Shown: positions 41,677 through 51,233 of the stretch, in pieces
Numbering within the stretch: position 1 is the stretch's first letter
Layout: every line of letters starts with the position of its first letter
From: Streptomyces sp. NRRL WC-3618
Lineage (GTDB): Bacteria; Actinomycetota; Actinomycetes; Streptomycetales; Streptomycetaceae
Length of the DNA: 64,000 nucleotides
Direction: 5' to 3'
NCBI RefSeq assembly: GCF_001280005.1
Contig: NZ_LGDW01000040.1
Coordinates: forward strand, 34,685 to 98,684
Made by a program: the position numbers and the translations under genes
The notes under the pieces: generated by a model
The model's database searches: none
What the model saw: only the letters and a program-made list of their open reading frames with translations
What the model was told of the DNA's origin: nothing

Positions 41677-44600
41677 ATGAACAGATGGAGCAGACGGATC
41701 CGGGGCGGGCGCCTCGCCGTCGTGGCAGCGCTGATATGGGCGGTGCTTCCGAGCGCCCTCCCCGCCCAGGCGGCATCCGATCCCTGCGGAGCGGGCTCGA
41801 ACCCGGTCGTCTGCGAGAACTCCAAGCCGGGCAGCCCCATGTCCGACTGGTACTCGCCCAACTCCTACGGTGGCATCAAGGGGTTCTCCACCAAGGAGAG
41901 CGTCCAGGCCGGTGACACCGTCCAGTTCAAGGTCCAGTCGCCGGTCTCGTACCACGTCGAGATCTACCGCCTGGGCTGGTACGGCGGTGACGGGGCGCGC
42001 CTGATATCGACCCCGGCCCAGACCGCGGTGACCTATCCGGCCAACTACTTCAACCGCCCCGCCGGTTGCACCACCAAGAGCGGCACCGGCCTGGTCGACT
42101 GCGGCAACTGGCCCGTGACGGCGAACTGGACGGTGCCCGGCGACGCCGTGTCCGGCCTGTACATCGCCAACCTGACGCAGAACGACGGCGACGGCCTGAT
42201 GCCGTACCCGTTCGTCGTGCGCAAGGACTCCAGTACCTCCGACGTCGTCCTACAGACCAGCGACCAGACCTGGCAGGCCTACAACGACTACGGCGGCCAG
42301 GACCTCTACGGGGGCGCGGGCCCCGCGCCCGACGGCCGGGCCTACGAGGTCAGCTACAACCGGCCGCTGGACATCGGTGGTGACAACGGCATCTACGGCT
42401 CCGAGTTCATGATGCTGTCCTGGCTGGAGCGCAACGGATACGACGTCAGCTATCTGTCGGGCGTGGACGTGTCGACCAACGGCGCGACCCTGCTGCCGAA
42501 GCACAAGGTGTACCTGTCCTCCGGCCATGACGAGTACTGGACGCAGAGCCAGTACTCCAACGTCCTGGCGGCCAGGAAGGCCGGCGTCCGGCAGGCCTTC
42601 TTCAGCGGCAACGAGGTCTTCTGGAAGACCCGGCTCGCCGCGAGCAACGACGGCACGAACACAGCGAACCGGACCCTGGTCTGCTACAAGATGACCAAGA
42701 TGGCGCAGGGCAACGGCATCGCCGACCCCAGCGGCACCTGGACCGGCACCTGGATGGACCCGACGAGCACCAACTACGGGCAGACCTACCAGCCGCCGAA
42801 CATCCTCACCGGCTCCATGTTCACGGTGAACGGCTACCGCGCCGACGCCATCACGGTTCCCGGCGCCTACGGCAGGAACCGGATCTGGCGCAACACCTCC
42901 ATCGCGAACCTCAACGCGAGCCAGACCGCCACCTTCCCGACCGGCACCCTCGGCTACGAGTGGGACAGCGATCTCACCAACAGCACCAGGCCCGCCGGAG
43001 CCATCGACGTGTCGTCCACGACGGTGGACATCAACGACGGCAAGTACCGCCTCGACTGGGGCAACATGTACGGCAACGGCACGGCGACGCACAATCTCGT
43101 CGAGTTCCGTGACCAGGATTCCGGGGCCCTGGTGTTCGGCGCGGGGACCGTGCAGTGGTCGTGGGGTCTCACCAACCTCCCCGCGTACGACCCCGCCGAC
43201 GTCGTGGTCACCGAGGACAGCCGGATGCAGCAGGCGACGGTGAACGTCCTCGCCGACATGGGCGTCCAGCCGCTGACCCTGCAGAGCAACCTCTCCTCCG
43301 CCACGGCCACCACCGACACCGCCGGCCCGGCCGTCACCGTGACCAGCCCGGCCTCCTCGGTCACCGTCCCGGCACTGAAGCCGGTCAACATCACCGGCAC
43401 CGCCACCGACTCCGGCGGCGTGGTGGCCCGCGTCGAGGTGTCCACCGACGGCGGAACCACCTGGAACGCCGCCACCGGACTGACGTCGTGGACCTACAGC
43501 TGGACGCCGACCGCCCCGGGCGCCGCCTCCATCAAGGTCCGCGCGGTGGACGACAGCGTCAACATCGGCGCCGTCACCACCATCCCGGTGACCGTCGGCC
43601 CGCAGGCCTGCCCCTGCACCATCTGGCCCGCCACCACCGTGCCCGGCACCATCAACGGGGGCGACGGCGGTCCGCTGGAGCTCGGCGTCAAGATCCGCAC
43701 CACGGTGGCCGGTTCCATCACCGGCGTCCGCTTCTACAAGTCACCCGCCAACACCGGCACCCACACCGGCAGCCTGTGGAGCGCCTCCGGCACCCGCCTG
43801 GCCACCGGCACCTTCACCAACGAGACGGCCTCCGGCTGGCAGCAGCTGAACTTCGCCAGCCCGGTGACCGTCAAGGCCAACACCACCTACGTCGCCTCGT
43901 ACTTCGCCCCCAACGGCGGATACTCCTACGACGGCGGCTACTTCTCCGGCAGCGCGGCGGGACTCGCCCCGCTCACCGCGCTCCAGTCCGGCACCGACGG
44001 CGGCAACGGCGTCTACCGCTACAGCTCGACCAGCGCCTTCCCGTCCTCGGCGTCCTCGGGCAGCAACTACTGGGTCGACGTGGTGCTGGACACCGCGGCG
44101 GCCAGTACGACCCCGCCCGTCGTCACCTCGAAGTCCCCGACCTCGGGGGCGACCAACGCGTCGATCACGGCACCCGTGTCGGCCGTCTTCGACCACGCCA
44201 TCGACACCGACACCCTGACGTTCACCCTGAAGGACCCGAACGGCAACACCGTGCCGGGCACCAAGACGCTCCCCGCGTCGAACAAGGCGACCTTCACCCC
44301 GTCGACCGAACTGGAACTGCACACCACGTACACCGCGTCCGTCCAGGCCGAGGACCTGTGGGGCAACGCCATGACGGCGCCGGTGACTTGGTCGTTCACC
44401 ACCAGTTCCATGCCGCCCGGGGTCAGCTGCCCCTGCACGCTGTGGAACTCCGGCACGGTGCCGGCCAGGACCGCCGTCACCGACGACCCCAACTCCCTCG
44501 AACTGGGCACCAGGTTCCAGTCCTCGGCGAGCGGCTGGGTCACCGGCGTCACCTTCTACAAGGGCGCCACCAACACCGGCACCCATACGGGCAGCCTCTG

Positions 44601-45279
44601 GTCCGCCGACGGCACGCTCCTCGCCTCCGGCACCTTCACCACCGAGTCCGCCTCCGGCTGGCAGACGATGACGTTCGCGAACCCGGCGGCGATCAGCGCC
44701 GACACCGCGTACGTCGTCTCCTACCACGCGCCGAACGGCAACTACGCGGTGGACGGCGGCTACTTCGCGTCGGCCCACAAGTCCTATCCGCTGACCGCCA
44801 CCGCCGACATCAGCACGGCCCACAACGGGCTGTACCGGTACGGCAGCGGCGTGGCCTTCCCCAACGGCTCCTACGGATCCGCGAACTACTGGGTGGGCCC
44901 GGTCTTCACCGCCGACGACCCGTCCGCGGCGCTGGCGCAGCCCGCCACCTCCTCCGAGGTGACGACCTCCTCGCTGGCGCACACCGCCGACTCCGCGAAC
45001 GCCCTGGTCACAGCAGTGCCCAGCACGGCCAAGCTGTCGACGGTGAAGGCGACGGTGACCGTCCTGCCGGGCGCCACGGCCGCCGCCGCGACGAAGCTCA
45101 AGGTCAAGGCCGTCCTCTCCTACAACCGGGCCACCCACAAGGTGTCCGTCCACCTGTCCGCCCCGCTGCCGGACGGCACGCGGTTCAAGATCACGGTCAT
45201 GGCCCAGGACAAGCAGCGCCACACGGTGGCGTCCCGGGTCTGGACCCTCACCAGCAAGACCGTCCACAAGAAGAACTGA
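41677..45279 (+). CDS. Large secreted DMFase-like plus Ig/DUF4082 protein
   Basis: The 1200-residue product has a signal peptide ending PAQAA. Residues 40-540 match the N,N-dimethylformamidase-like domain (IYRLGWYGGDGARL, SSGHDEYWTQSQYSNV, FFSGNEVFWKTR). Then come an Ig-like domain (about 550-640), a DUF4082 beta domain (about 645-805, GVRFYKSPANTGTHTGSLWS), a Big_5-like Ig domain (about 810-905) and a second DUF4082 domain with the same signature. It is probably an exported glycan- or surface-binding protein of the polysaccharide locus. Any enzymatic activity is unproven. Confidence 0.85.
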   Translation: MNRWSRRIRGGRLAVVAALIWAVLPSALPAQAASDPCGAGSNPVVCENSKPGSPMSDWYSPNSYGGIKGFSTKESVQAGDTVQFKVQSPVSYHVEIYRLGWYGGDGARLISTPAQTAVTYPANYFNRPAGCTTKSGTGLVDCGNWPVTANWTVPGDAVSGLYIANLTQNDGDGLMPYPFVVRKDSSTSDVVLQTSDQTWQAYNDYGGQDLYGGAGPAPDGRAYEVSYNRPLDIGGDNGIYGSEFMMLSWLERNGYDVSYLSGVDVSTNGATLLPKHKVYLSSGHDEYWTQSQYSNVLAARKAGVRQAFFSGNEVFWKTRLAASNDGTNTANRTLVCYKMTKMAQGNGIADPSGTWTGTWMDPTSTNYGQTYQPPNILTGSMFTVNGYRADAITVPGAYGRNRIWRNTSIANLNASQTATFPTGTLGYEWDSDLTNSTRPAGAIDVSSTTVDINDGKYRLDWGNMYGNGTATHNLVEFRDQDSGALVFGAGTVQWSWGLTNLPAYDPADVVVTEDSRMQQATVNVLADMGVQPLTLQSNLSSATATTDTAGPAVTVTSPASSVTVPALKPVNITGTATDSGGVVARVEVSTDGGTTWNAATGLTSWTYSWTPTAPGAASIKVRAVDDSVNIGAVTTIPVTVGPQACPCTIWPATTVPGTINGGDGGPLELGVKIRTTVAGSITGVRFYKSPANTGTHTGSLWSASGTRLATGTFTNETASGWQQLNFASPVTVKANTTYVASYFAPNGGYSYDGGYFSGSAAGLAPLTALQSGTDGGNGVYRYSSTSAFPSSASSGSNYWVDVVLDTAAASTTPPVVTSKSPTSGATNASITAPVSAVFDHAIDTDTLTFTLKDPNGNTVPGTKTLPASNKATFTPSTELELHTTYTASVQAEDLWGNAMTAPVTWSFTTSSMPPGVSCPCTLWNSGTVPARTAVTDDPNSLELGTRFQSSASGWVTGVTFYKGATNTGTHTGSLWSADGTLLASGTFTTESASGWQTMTFANPAAISADTAYVVSYHAPNGNYAVDGGYFASAHKSYPLTATADISTAHNGLYRYGSGVAFPNGSYGSANYWVGPVFTADDPSAALAQPATSSEVTTSSLAHTADSANALVTAVPSTAKLSTVKATVTVLPGATAAAATKLKVKAVLSYNRATHKVSVHLSAPLPDGTRFKITVMAQDKQRHTVASRVWTLTSKTVHKKN

Positions 45280-45374
45280 CCGTCCACGAGAAGAACCGAC
45301 CGACCACAACCCACTGTCGGTGGCCTCCCGCACACGCGCGGGGGGCCACCGCCGGGGATTGGCTTTCCCAACCG

Positions 45375-46421
45375 ATGAGCACCGTCAGTGTTGTGATCCC
45401 GTGCTACAAGTACGGCCATTTCCTCGCCGACTGCGTGAGCAGCGTCCTGGACGAGCAGGACGGCGTTGACGTCCGCGTACTCATCATCGACGACGCCTCG
45501 CCCGACGACTCGGCGGAGACCGCGCTCAAGCTGGCGGCCTCCGACTCGCGCATCCAGGTGCGCGTCCACGAGAGCAACAAGGGCCACATCGCCACCTACA
45601 ACGAGGGCCTCCTCGAGTGGGCCGACGGCGACTACGTCGCACTCCTGTCCGCCGACGACCGGCTGGTCCCCGGCGCCCTGGTACGCGCCGCCGCGCTGCT
45701 GGACGCCCACCCGGAGGCGGGGTTCGCCTACGGCCGCCCGTTGCGCTTCCAGCACGGCGGCCCGCTGCCCAAGGCCCGTACGAGCGGGACCGGTTCGGTC
45801 GTCTACCCCGGGCACTGGTGGCTGGACCGCCGCTTCCGCGAGGGCACCGGCTGCATCACCTCGCCCGAGGTCGTCGTCCGCACCAGCCTCCAGCGCGAGG
45901 TCGGCGGCTACGACCCCGAACTGCCGCACGCCGGCGACATCGAGATGTGGATGCGGCTCGCCGCCCGCGCCGACGTCGGCTACGTACGCGGGGCCGACCA
46001 GGCCTTCTACCGCGTCCACGGCAACAACATGTCGACCACCGACTTCGGCGGCCAGCTCGACGACCTCCGCCAGCGCCTCGTCGCCTACGACTCCGTACTC
46101 GACAAGTGCGCCGACCTGCTGCCGCAGGCCGACCGGCTGGCCGGCGCGGTGCACACCCGTCTGGCCCGCTTCGCGCTGCGCCGCGCCTACCGCGCCTACG
46201 ACCGGGGGCGCACCGACGTCGTCCCGGTCGACGAACTCGTGGCCTTCGCGCAGGAGTGCCTGCCGGAGTACGAGGCCCTGCCCGAGTACCGCGCGCTGCG
46301 GCTGAGACAGCAGATCGGAGCGAGGACGATGCCGTATCTGCAACCGCTGGTGTGGTCTGCCGTGGCCGAACGCGGGCGGGAGTGGCTGTGGTGGGAGTCC
46401 TGGAAGCGCCGCGGCATCTGA
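45375..46421 (+). CDS. GT2 glycosyltransferase
   Basis: The 348-residue product starts VSVVIPCYKYGHFLADCVSS, with IDDASPDDS, the DxD-like SADDRLVPGA and the acceptor-side GDIEMWMRLAAR. It is a soluble inverting GT-A transferase. ATG 45375 matches the family start; the frame continues open upstream through the previous gene's 3' end in another frame. The 348-residue length includes a helical C-terminal region. The sugar is unknown. Confidence 0.87.
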   Translation: MSTVSVVIPCYKYGHFLADCVSSVLDEQDGVDVRVLIIDDASPDDSAETALKLAASDSRIQVRVHESNKGHIATYNEGLLEWADGDYVALLSADDRLVPGALVRAAALLDAHPEAGFAYGRPLRFQHGGPLPKARTSGTGSVVYPGHWWLDRRFREGTGCITSPEVVVRTSLQREVGGYDPELPHAGDIEMWMRLAARADVGYVRGADQAFYRVHGNNMSTTDFGGQLDDLRQRLVAYDSVLDKCADLLPQADRLAGAVHTRLARFALRRAYRAYDRGRTDVVPVDELVAFAQECLPEYEALPEYRALRLRQQIGARTMPYLQPLVWSAVAERGREWLWWESWKRRGI

Positions 46422-46486
46422 TGACCACGCTCAACCCACCGGCCCCGCCCGACCCCTGTCGCGGCGCCCAGCGTCCGCCCCGGGAC

Positions 46487-47158
46487 TCAGCCCGCCACCG
46501 GAACGCCACCGACCTGGACACCTGGCTCCCGGGCGGCGTCCTTCCTGTTCCTGCGCCGCAGCGCGTACTGGTCGAACCACAGCGCGCTCAGCAGCGCGAC
46601 GGTCGCGCCCAGCAGCGCCGTACCGGCCAGCGCCCGGCTCTTGGTGCCCTGGACCGGGGCGGCGCTCGGGGCGACCAGCACGGAGGGGTTGATCCGCGCC
46701 TCCGCGTAGACCCCCTGTGCCTCCTGGACCTCTGCCACATGCCTCGCGTAGACGTCGATGATCCTGCGGACCGTCGTGTCGGCCGCGACCGGGTCCGCGC
46801 CCCGCGCCTGTACCTGCAACGAGGGGATCAGATAGGCGGGCGTCGCGCTGGTGCCGCTGTTGCGTGGGATCAGCTGGTATGTGCCATGGACGCCGGCGGA
46901 GCTCAACTCCTTGCGTCCCGCAGGCGACACGAGTTGCTGGATGACCCCGTACGAGAGGGTGGCGAGCGGCGGTTGGAGATTCGTCAGCTGGTTCGGCTGA
47001 CTCCCCGTCATCGGCGGCTTGAGGACGACGACCGCCGAACTCACGTACTGCGGGGCGGGGCGGATCACCGGATAGGCCCCGGCGGCTGTCAGCAGGAGCG
47101 CGAGCACAAGGACATACCAGCGGCGGAGCAGCGCTTCGGCGACGTCACGGGGCGACAC
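46487..47158 (-). CDS. Wzz-like chain-length protein, first copy
   Basis: The 223-residue product has an N-terminal membrane helix (RRWYVLVLALLLTAAGAYPV), a periplasm-facing region beginning QYVSSAVVVLKPP and a second helix (RALAGTALLGATVALLSALW) before a basic tail. This is the Wzz/capsule chain-length layout without a kinase domain. It starts with GTG 47158 and is divergent from the Wzz-ligase fusion 125 bases away. Confidence 0.8.
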   Translation of the reverse strand: MSPRDVAEALLRRWYVLVLALLLTAAGAYPVIRPAPQYVSSAVVVLKPPMTGSQPNQLTNLQPPLATLSYGVIQQLVSPAGRKELSSAGVHGTYQLIPRNSGTSATPAYLIPSLQVQARGADPVAADTTVRRIIDVYARHVAEVQEAQGVYAEARINPSVLVAPSAAPVQGTKSRALAGTALLGATVALLSALWFDQYALRRRNRKDAAREPGVQVGGVPVAG

Positions 47159-47283
47159 AGTGATTCCTTCCGTCGACCCCGATCCTCGCAGGCGCGGGGG
47201 CGGACCGCCACCAGATCACGAGGCCCAAGCCGGGCCGCAGCCCGGACGGCCGGTCACGCGGCACCGGGCCGGGGGGAGAACTC

Positions 47284-49323
47284 ATGAGCCTCGGCGACAT
47301 CTGGGCGATCATGTGCAGGCGTTGGTACTTCATGGTGCCGCTCACCCTGCTCAGTCTTCTCGCCGGCGGATACCTGTACCGGACCATCCCGGTCTCCTAC
47401 GCGTCGCAGAGTTCCGTCACGCTCCTCGACTCCACGGCGGTCGCCGACATGGCGCCGACCTTCGGCAACCCCATCTCGAACGCGGGCGGTACCCTCGTCG
47501 TCACGGCGGACGTGCTGATCAGGACGCTCCAGTCGAGCGACTCGGCCAAGGAACTGCACTCCCGAGGTGTCACCGACCGCTACACGGCCGGTTTCGCACC
47601 GGAGGCCGACAGCCCGCTGCTCACCCTGAGTGTCACCGGCACCGACCGGGCGAACGTGCTGCAAGAGACCGCCACGCTCACCAAGTTCGCCGCGGAGCAG
47701 CTGAAGGCCCTTCAGGCGGCCTCCAGGGTGCCGGCGAAGTACTCCGTGCAGGCAGCGCCGGTCGTACTGCCGCAGACACCGGTCTCACAGTCGAAGGCCC
47801 GGTACCAGAACATCGCCGCGGTGCTCATCGTCGGGATGGTCAGCGCGTTCCTGCTGTCCATCCTGGCCGAGGGAGTCGCGGTGGTCCGCCGCCGCGGACG
47901 CGCCACGGCCGGATACGTCCCCCGGCGCCACCGCGCCAAGCCCCCCGAGCAGACGCCAAGGGGCCCGCTGGTGCGCAGCCTTGACGCCACGACGATCCTC
48001 ACCGGCTATCTGGCGCTGGCCTTCTTCGTCCCGTCGAACCTCACCCTGCCCGCGCTCGGCGGTGTCGGCACCCCGGCCAACGTCTTCGCCCTGCTGGGAC
48101 TCCTCTGGTACCTCGCGACCTGGCTCGGCGGCCGTATCCGTCCCGCCGAGGGCACCAGGCTGCCGCGCGTGGCGATGTGCGTGCTCGCCGTGGCGGTGCT
48201 GCTGTCGTACCTCGCGGACGCGTCCCGCGACAGCTCCCACCAGGAGGTCCTCGGGGCCGACCGGGGGCTCATCGGACTCGGCGTGTGGGTGGCGCTGGTG
48301 GTGCTGGCCTCGGCCGGCATCCAGGAGCGCGGCCGGCTCGAGACCCTGATGCGCCGACTCGTCGTCCTGGGCACGGTGGTCGCCCTGATCGGCTACTACG
48401 ACTTCTTCGCGGCGACCAACATCGCCGACTCCATCCACATCCCCGGCCTCCAGTCCAGCACCGCCGGGATCAGCGCCATGGACCGCGGCTCGTTCACCCG
48501 GCCGCGCTCCACCACGGCCCATCCGCTGGAGTTCGGCGGGATGCTGGCCATCCTGGTCCCCTTCGCCGTCCACCAGGCGTTCGATCCCGTACGCCGTCAC
48601 GCCGGCGCCATGCGCCGCTGGGCCCCGGTGGCGATCATGGCGGGCGCGCTTCCGCTGACGGTGTCCCGGACGTCCATCATCGGCGCCGCCATCGTGATCC
48701 TGGTGATGGTGCCCCGCTGGAAGCCGGCGCGCCGCTGGGCCGCGATCGGGATCGTCCTGGGTTCGGTGGCCGGCTTCAAGGTGATCATTCCCGGACTGAT
48801 CGGCACCATCACCAACCTGTTCGCCACCTTCTTCGCCGGTTCCGACAGCAGCACCCAGGCGCGCACCGTGAAGTACGGCGCGATCGTCCCGTATCTCGAC
48901 GAACATCCCTGGTTCGGACGCGGATTCGGCACCTTCACCCCCGACCTGTACTTCTTCACGGACAACCAGTACATGCTGACCCTGGCCGAGATGGGCGTGG
49001 TGGGGCTCGTCGCGCTGCTCGCCCTGTTCGTCACCGGGATCCACACCGGCGGTGCCATCCGCCGCCTCGCCCGCGACGACTCGGACCGGGAACTCGGACA
49101 GGCGTTCCTCGCCTCGGCGCTGGTCGCCCTCGTCATCAGCGCCACCTTCGACGCGCTCAGCTTCCCCATGTACGCCGGGATGTTCTTCCTGACCCTGGGG
49201 GCCGGCGGCAGCTACCTCGGCTTCATCCGCCGGGAGGCCGCCGCCGCTCAGGCACCCGCCGCGATCCCCGTCCCCGCCGAGGCATCCGAAGCCGAGCTTC
49301 CCCAACTCGTGGAGTCCCGATGA
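47284..49323 (+). CDS. Wzz-like domain fused to O-antigen ligase/polymerase
   Basis: The 679-residue product has a Wzz-like N-terminus: helix MCRRWYFMVPLTLLSLLAGG, VSYASQSSVTLLDSTAV and a second helix near residue 180. From about residue 230 it becomes a polytopic protein with about ten membrane segments and the Wzy/WaaL-type loop (RGSFTRPRSTTAHPLEFGG, then EHPWFGRGFGTFTPDLYF). Fusing chain-length control to the polymerase or ligase is unusual and predicts a fixed complex that sets glycan length. Confidence 0.85.
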   Translation: MSLGDIWAIMCRRWYFMVPLTLLSLLAGGYLYRTIPVSYASQSSVTLLDSTAVADMAPTFGNPISNAGGTLVVTADVLIRTLQSSDSAKELHSRGVTDRYTAGFAPEADSPLLTLSVTGTDRANVLQETATLTKFAAEQLKALQAASRVPAKYSVQAAPVVLPQTPVSQSKARYQNIAAVLIVGMVSAFLLSILAEGVAVVRRRGRATAGYVPRRHRAKPPEQTPRGPLVRSLDATTILTGYLALAFFVPSNLTLPALGGVGTPANVFALLGLLWYLATWLGGRIRPAEGTRLPRVAMCVLAVAVLLSYLADASRDSSHQEVLGADRGLIGLGVWVALVVLASAGIQERGRLETLMRRLVVLGTVVALIGYYDFFAATNIADSIHIPGLQSSTAGISAMDRGSFTRPRSTTAHPLEFGGMLAILVPFAVHQAFDPVRRHAGAMRRWAPVAIMAGALPLTVSRTSIIGAAIVILVMVPRWKPARRWAAIGIVLGSVAGFKVIIPGLIGTITNLFATFFAGSDSSTQARTVKYGAIVPYLDEHPWFGRGFGTFTPDLYFFTDNQYMLTLAEMGVVGLVALLALFVTGIHTGGAIRRLARDDSDRELGQAFLASALVALVISATFDALSFPMYAGMFFLTLGAGGSYLGFIRREAAAAQAPAAIPVPAEASEAELPQLVESR

Positions 49324-50219
49324 GCACCGTCGCCGTCATCGTCGTCACCTGGAACAGCGCCTCGGTGCTCCCCGGGTTCCTCGCCGCGCTTCCCGAGGGC
49401 ATGGCCGGCCTCGACTGGCGGCTCGTCGTCGCCGACAACGACTCCGCCGACGACACCGTCGAGGTTCTCCGGACGCTGGCCCCCGACGCCACGGTCGTGC
49501 AGACCGGCCGCAACGCCGGGTACGCGGCCGGGGTCAACGCGGCGCTGGGGGCGGCCGGCGATCACGGCCCCGCGCTCATCTGCAACCCCGACATCCGGAT
49601 GCGGGAGGGCTGCGCGAAACGCGTCGTGGACAGTCTCGGGGACGGTGTGGGGATCGCCGTACCCCTCCTCTACGAAGAGGGCAGGGACACGCCCCACCAC
49701 TCCCTGCGCCGCGAGTCGAGTGTGCTGCGGGCGCTCGGCGAGGCCGTCATCGGAAACACCCGCGCCGGACGCTTCCCGCGCCTGAGCGAGCTCGTGACCG
49801 ACGCCTCCGCGTATCAGCGGCCCACACGCGCGGACTGGGCGACGGGTGCGCTCATGGCCATCTCGGCGGAGTGTCTGGCCGCCTGCGGCCGGTGGGACGA
49901 GTCCTTCTTCCTCTACTCGGAGGAGACCGAGTACTGCCTGCGCGCGCGGGACCGTGGCTACGCCACACAGTTGGAACCGACAGCCGAGGCGGTCCACCTG
50001 GGCGGCGACTCCCAGGTGTCCCCCCGCCTCTGGACCCTCCTCACCCTCAACCGCGTCCGCCTGTACCGCAGGCGCCACGGCCCCCTCGCGACGGCCGCTT
50101 TCCGCACGGCCGTCCTCCTCCGCGAAACCTCCCGAGCCGCCCTGGGCCGCCCAGCCGCACGAGCAGCGGCAACCGCCCTGGCAAAACCGGGAGCCCTGAA
50201 CAAAATTCCGGCCCCCTAA
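49320..50219 (+). CDS. GT2 glycosyltransferase, rhamnosyltransferase-like
   Basis: The 299-residue product starts VAVIVVTWNSASVLPGFLAA, with ADNDSADDTVEVL, CNPDIRMREGC and the late ESFFLYSEETEYCLRARDRGY typical of rhamnosyltransferase-like GT2 enzymes. ATG 49320 overlaps the stop of the ligase fusion by four bases, so the two are cotranslated. Confidence 0.88.
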   Translation: MSTVAVIVVTWNSASVLPGFLAALPEGMAGLDWRLVVADNDSADDTVEVLRTLAPDATVVQTGRNAGYAAGVNAALGAAGDHGPALICNPDIRMREGCAKRVVDSLGDGVGIAVPLLYEEGRDTPHHSLRRESSVLRALGEAVIGNTRAGRFPRLSELVTDASAYQRPTRADWATGALMAISAECLAACGRWDESFFLYSEETEYCLRARDRGYATQLEPTAEAVHLGGDSQVSPRLWTLLTLNRVRLYRRRHGPLATAAFRTAVLLRETSRAALGRPAARAAATALAKPGALNKIPAP

Positions 50220-50227
50220 CCTCCTCG

Positions 50228-50296
50228 CCACGCCCGGTCCCCGCGACGAAACCCTGCCCCCGCAAAAGGGGCGCGGGGAACTGCGCGACAAGCCAC
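50228..50296. repeat. REP-like intergenic element, copy 1
   Basis: This block begins CCACGCCCGGTCCCCGCGAC and ends GGGGAACTGCGCGACAAGCC, and is repeated 130 bases away. Its centre (CCCCCGCAAAAGGGG) forms a hairpin. The core GGGGCGCGGGGAACTGCGCG is a sequence I recognise as recurring between Streptomyces genes. Confidence 0.75.
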
Positions 50297-50357
50297 AACG
50301 GCGCGGCAGCCGCCCGACAACTCTTCCCGGCACCCCCGTAGTGCCACGACCTCCCCG

Positions 50358-50425
50358 CCACGCCCGGTCCCCGCGACGAATCCCCGGCCCCTATAAGGGG
50401 CGCGGGGAACTGCGCGACAAGCCAC
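50358..50425. repeat. REP-like intergenic element, copy 2
   Basis: This second copy has the same outer sequences as copy 1, but its centre reads CCCCTATAAGGGG, also self-complementary. The loop differs while the stem is kept, which suggests structure is under selection. It lies between convergent genes and may end transcription from both. Confidence 0.75.
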
Positions 50426-50467
50426 GACGCAGCAACCGGTCCGCGTCATGCCTGTAGGCCAGGTTGT

Positions 50468-51145
50468 CTAACGCACCGGCTCCGTTCTGACGGCGATGAG
50501 CGACTTCGGCGCACCGAGCACCCGCTCGCTGAGCAGCACCGACCCGGGGAACAGATAGCGCATCTCCGTGCGGGTCAGCAGCTCGATGTTGATCACCGCG
50601 TCCATCGCCGACTCCGGACTGTCGGGTCGGCTGTGGACGAGCGGCCAGCGCCGGACGAGACGGGCCCTGGCGGCCAGCGGCAGGAACTGAAAGCCAGGAG
50701 CCACGAAGTGCGGCTCGACGGGGAAGTAGCGGTACGGCGTCTGGATCCAGTGCAGCGGGGCCAGCGACTCGACGGCCGACACGAACTTGCGGCGCTGGCT
50801 GTGGCCGCCCACGTGCTCGATCGTCGAGTTGGAGAACACCAGGTCGTAGCCGCCGGTGGCACTCAGTTCGGCGGCGACCGCCTCATCGGTGACGTCGGCG
50901 ACCTCCGCGGTGATCCAGTCGGGCAGTTCGGCGGGATGCTCCGCCAGGTTGATCAGGTGGACGTGCTTGGCGCGCACGGGCGCGCGCAGCCACATCTCGG
51001 CCGTTCCGCCCAGGTCCACGACGCTCATGTTCTCGATGCCGGGGAAGCAGCGCCCGAACCGCTCCCAGCGGGCGACGCGCATGCGTTCGCCCAGCGAACC
51101 GGGCGCGTCGACGAACTTGTTTCGGAGGGCGCGGGAGCGGGCCAT
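50468..51145 (-). CDS. SAM-dependent methyltransferase of the glycan locus
   Basis: The 225-residue product has a class I methyltransferase start (MSVVDLGGTAEMW), an acidic loop (AEVADVTDEA) and motif GGYDLVFSNSTIEHVGGHSQ. It probably methylates a sugar or glycan end, which can stop chain growth; this is inferred from position. ATG 51145 is chosen over a TTG three codons upstream. Confidence 0.82.
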   Translation of the reverse strand: MARSRALRNKFVDAPGSLGERMRVARWERFGRCFPGIENMSVVDLGGTAEMWLRAPVRAKHVHLINLAEHPAELPDWITAEVADVTDEAVAAELSATGGYDLVFSNSTIEHVGGHSQRRKFVSAVESLAPLHWIQTPYRYFPVEPHFVAPGFQFLPLAARARLVRRWPLVHSRPDSPESAMDAVINIELLTRTEMRYLFPGSVLLSERVLGAPKSLIAVRTEPVR

Positions 51146-51233
51146 TGGGATCAACCACCTGTGGTCGGAACGAGAGAGCGAGATGAAGGAGAGGGGAGTG
51201 ACGATTGGCGGGGCCGGGCGGATTACCCGGCCG

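Noticed and set aside
43155..45374. N-terminal extension of the GT2 gene at 45375 by about 740 residues
   Set aside because: The extension is the shifted frame of the secreted DMFase-like gene; the GT2 start motif begins at ATG 45375.
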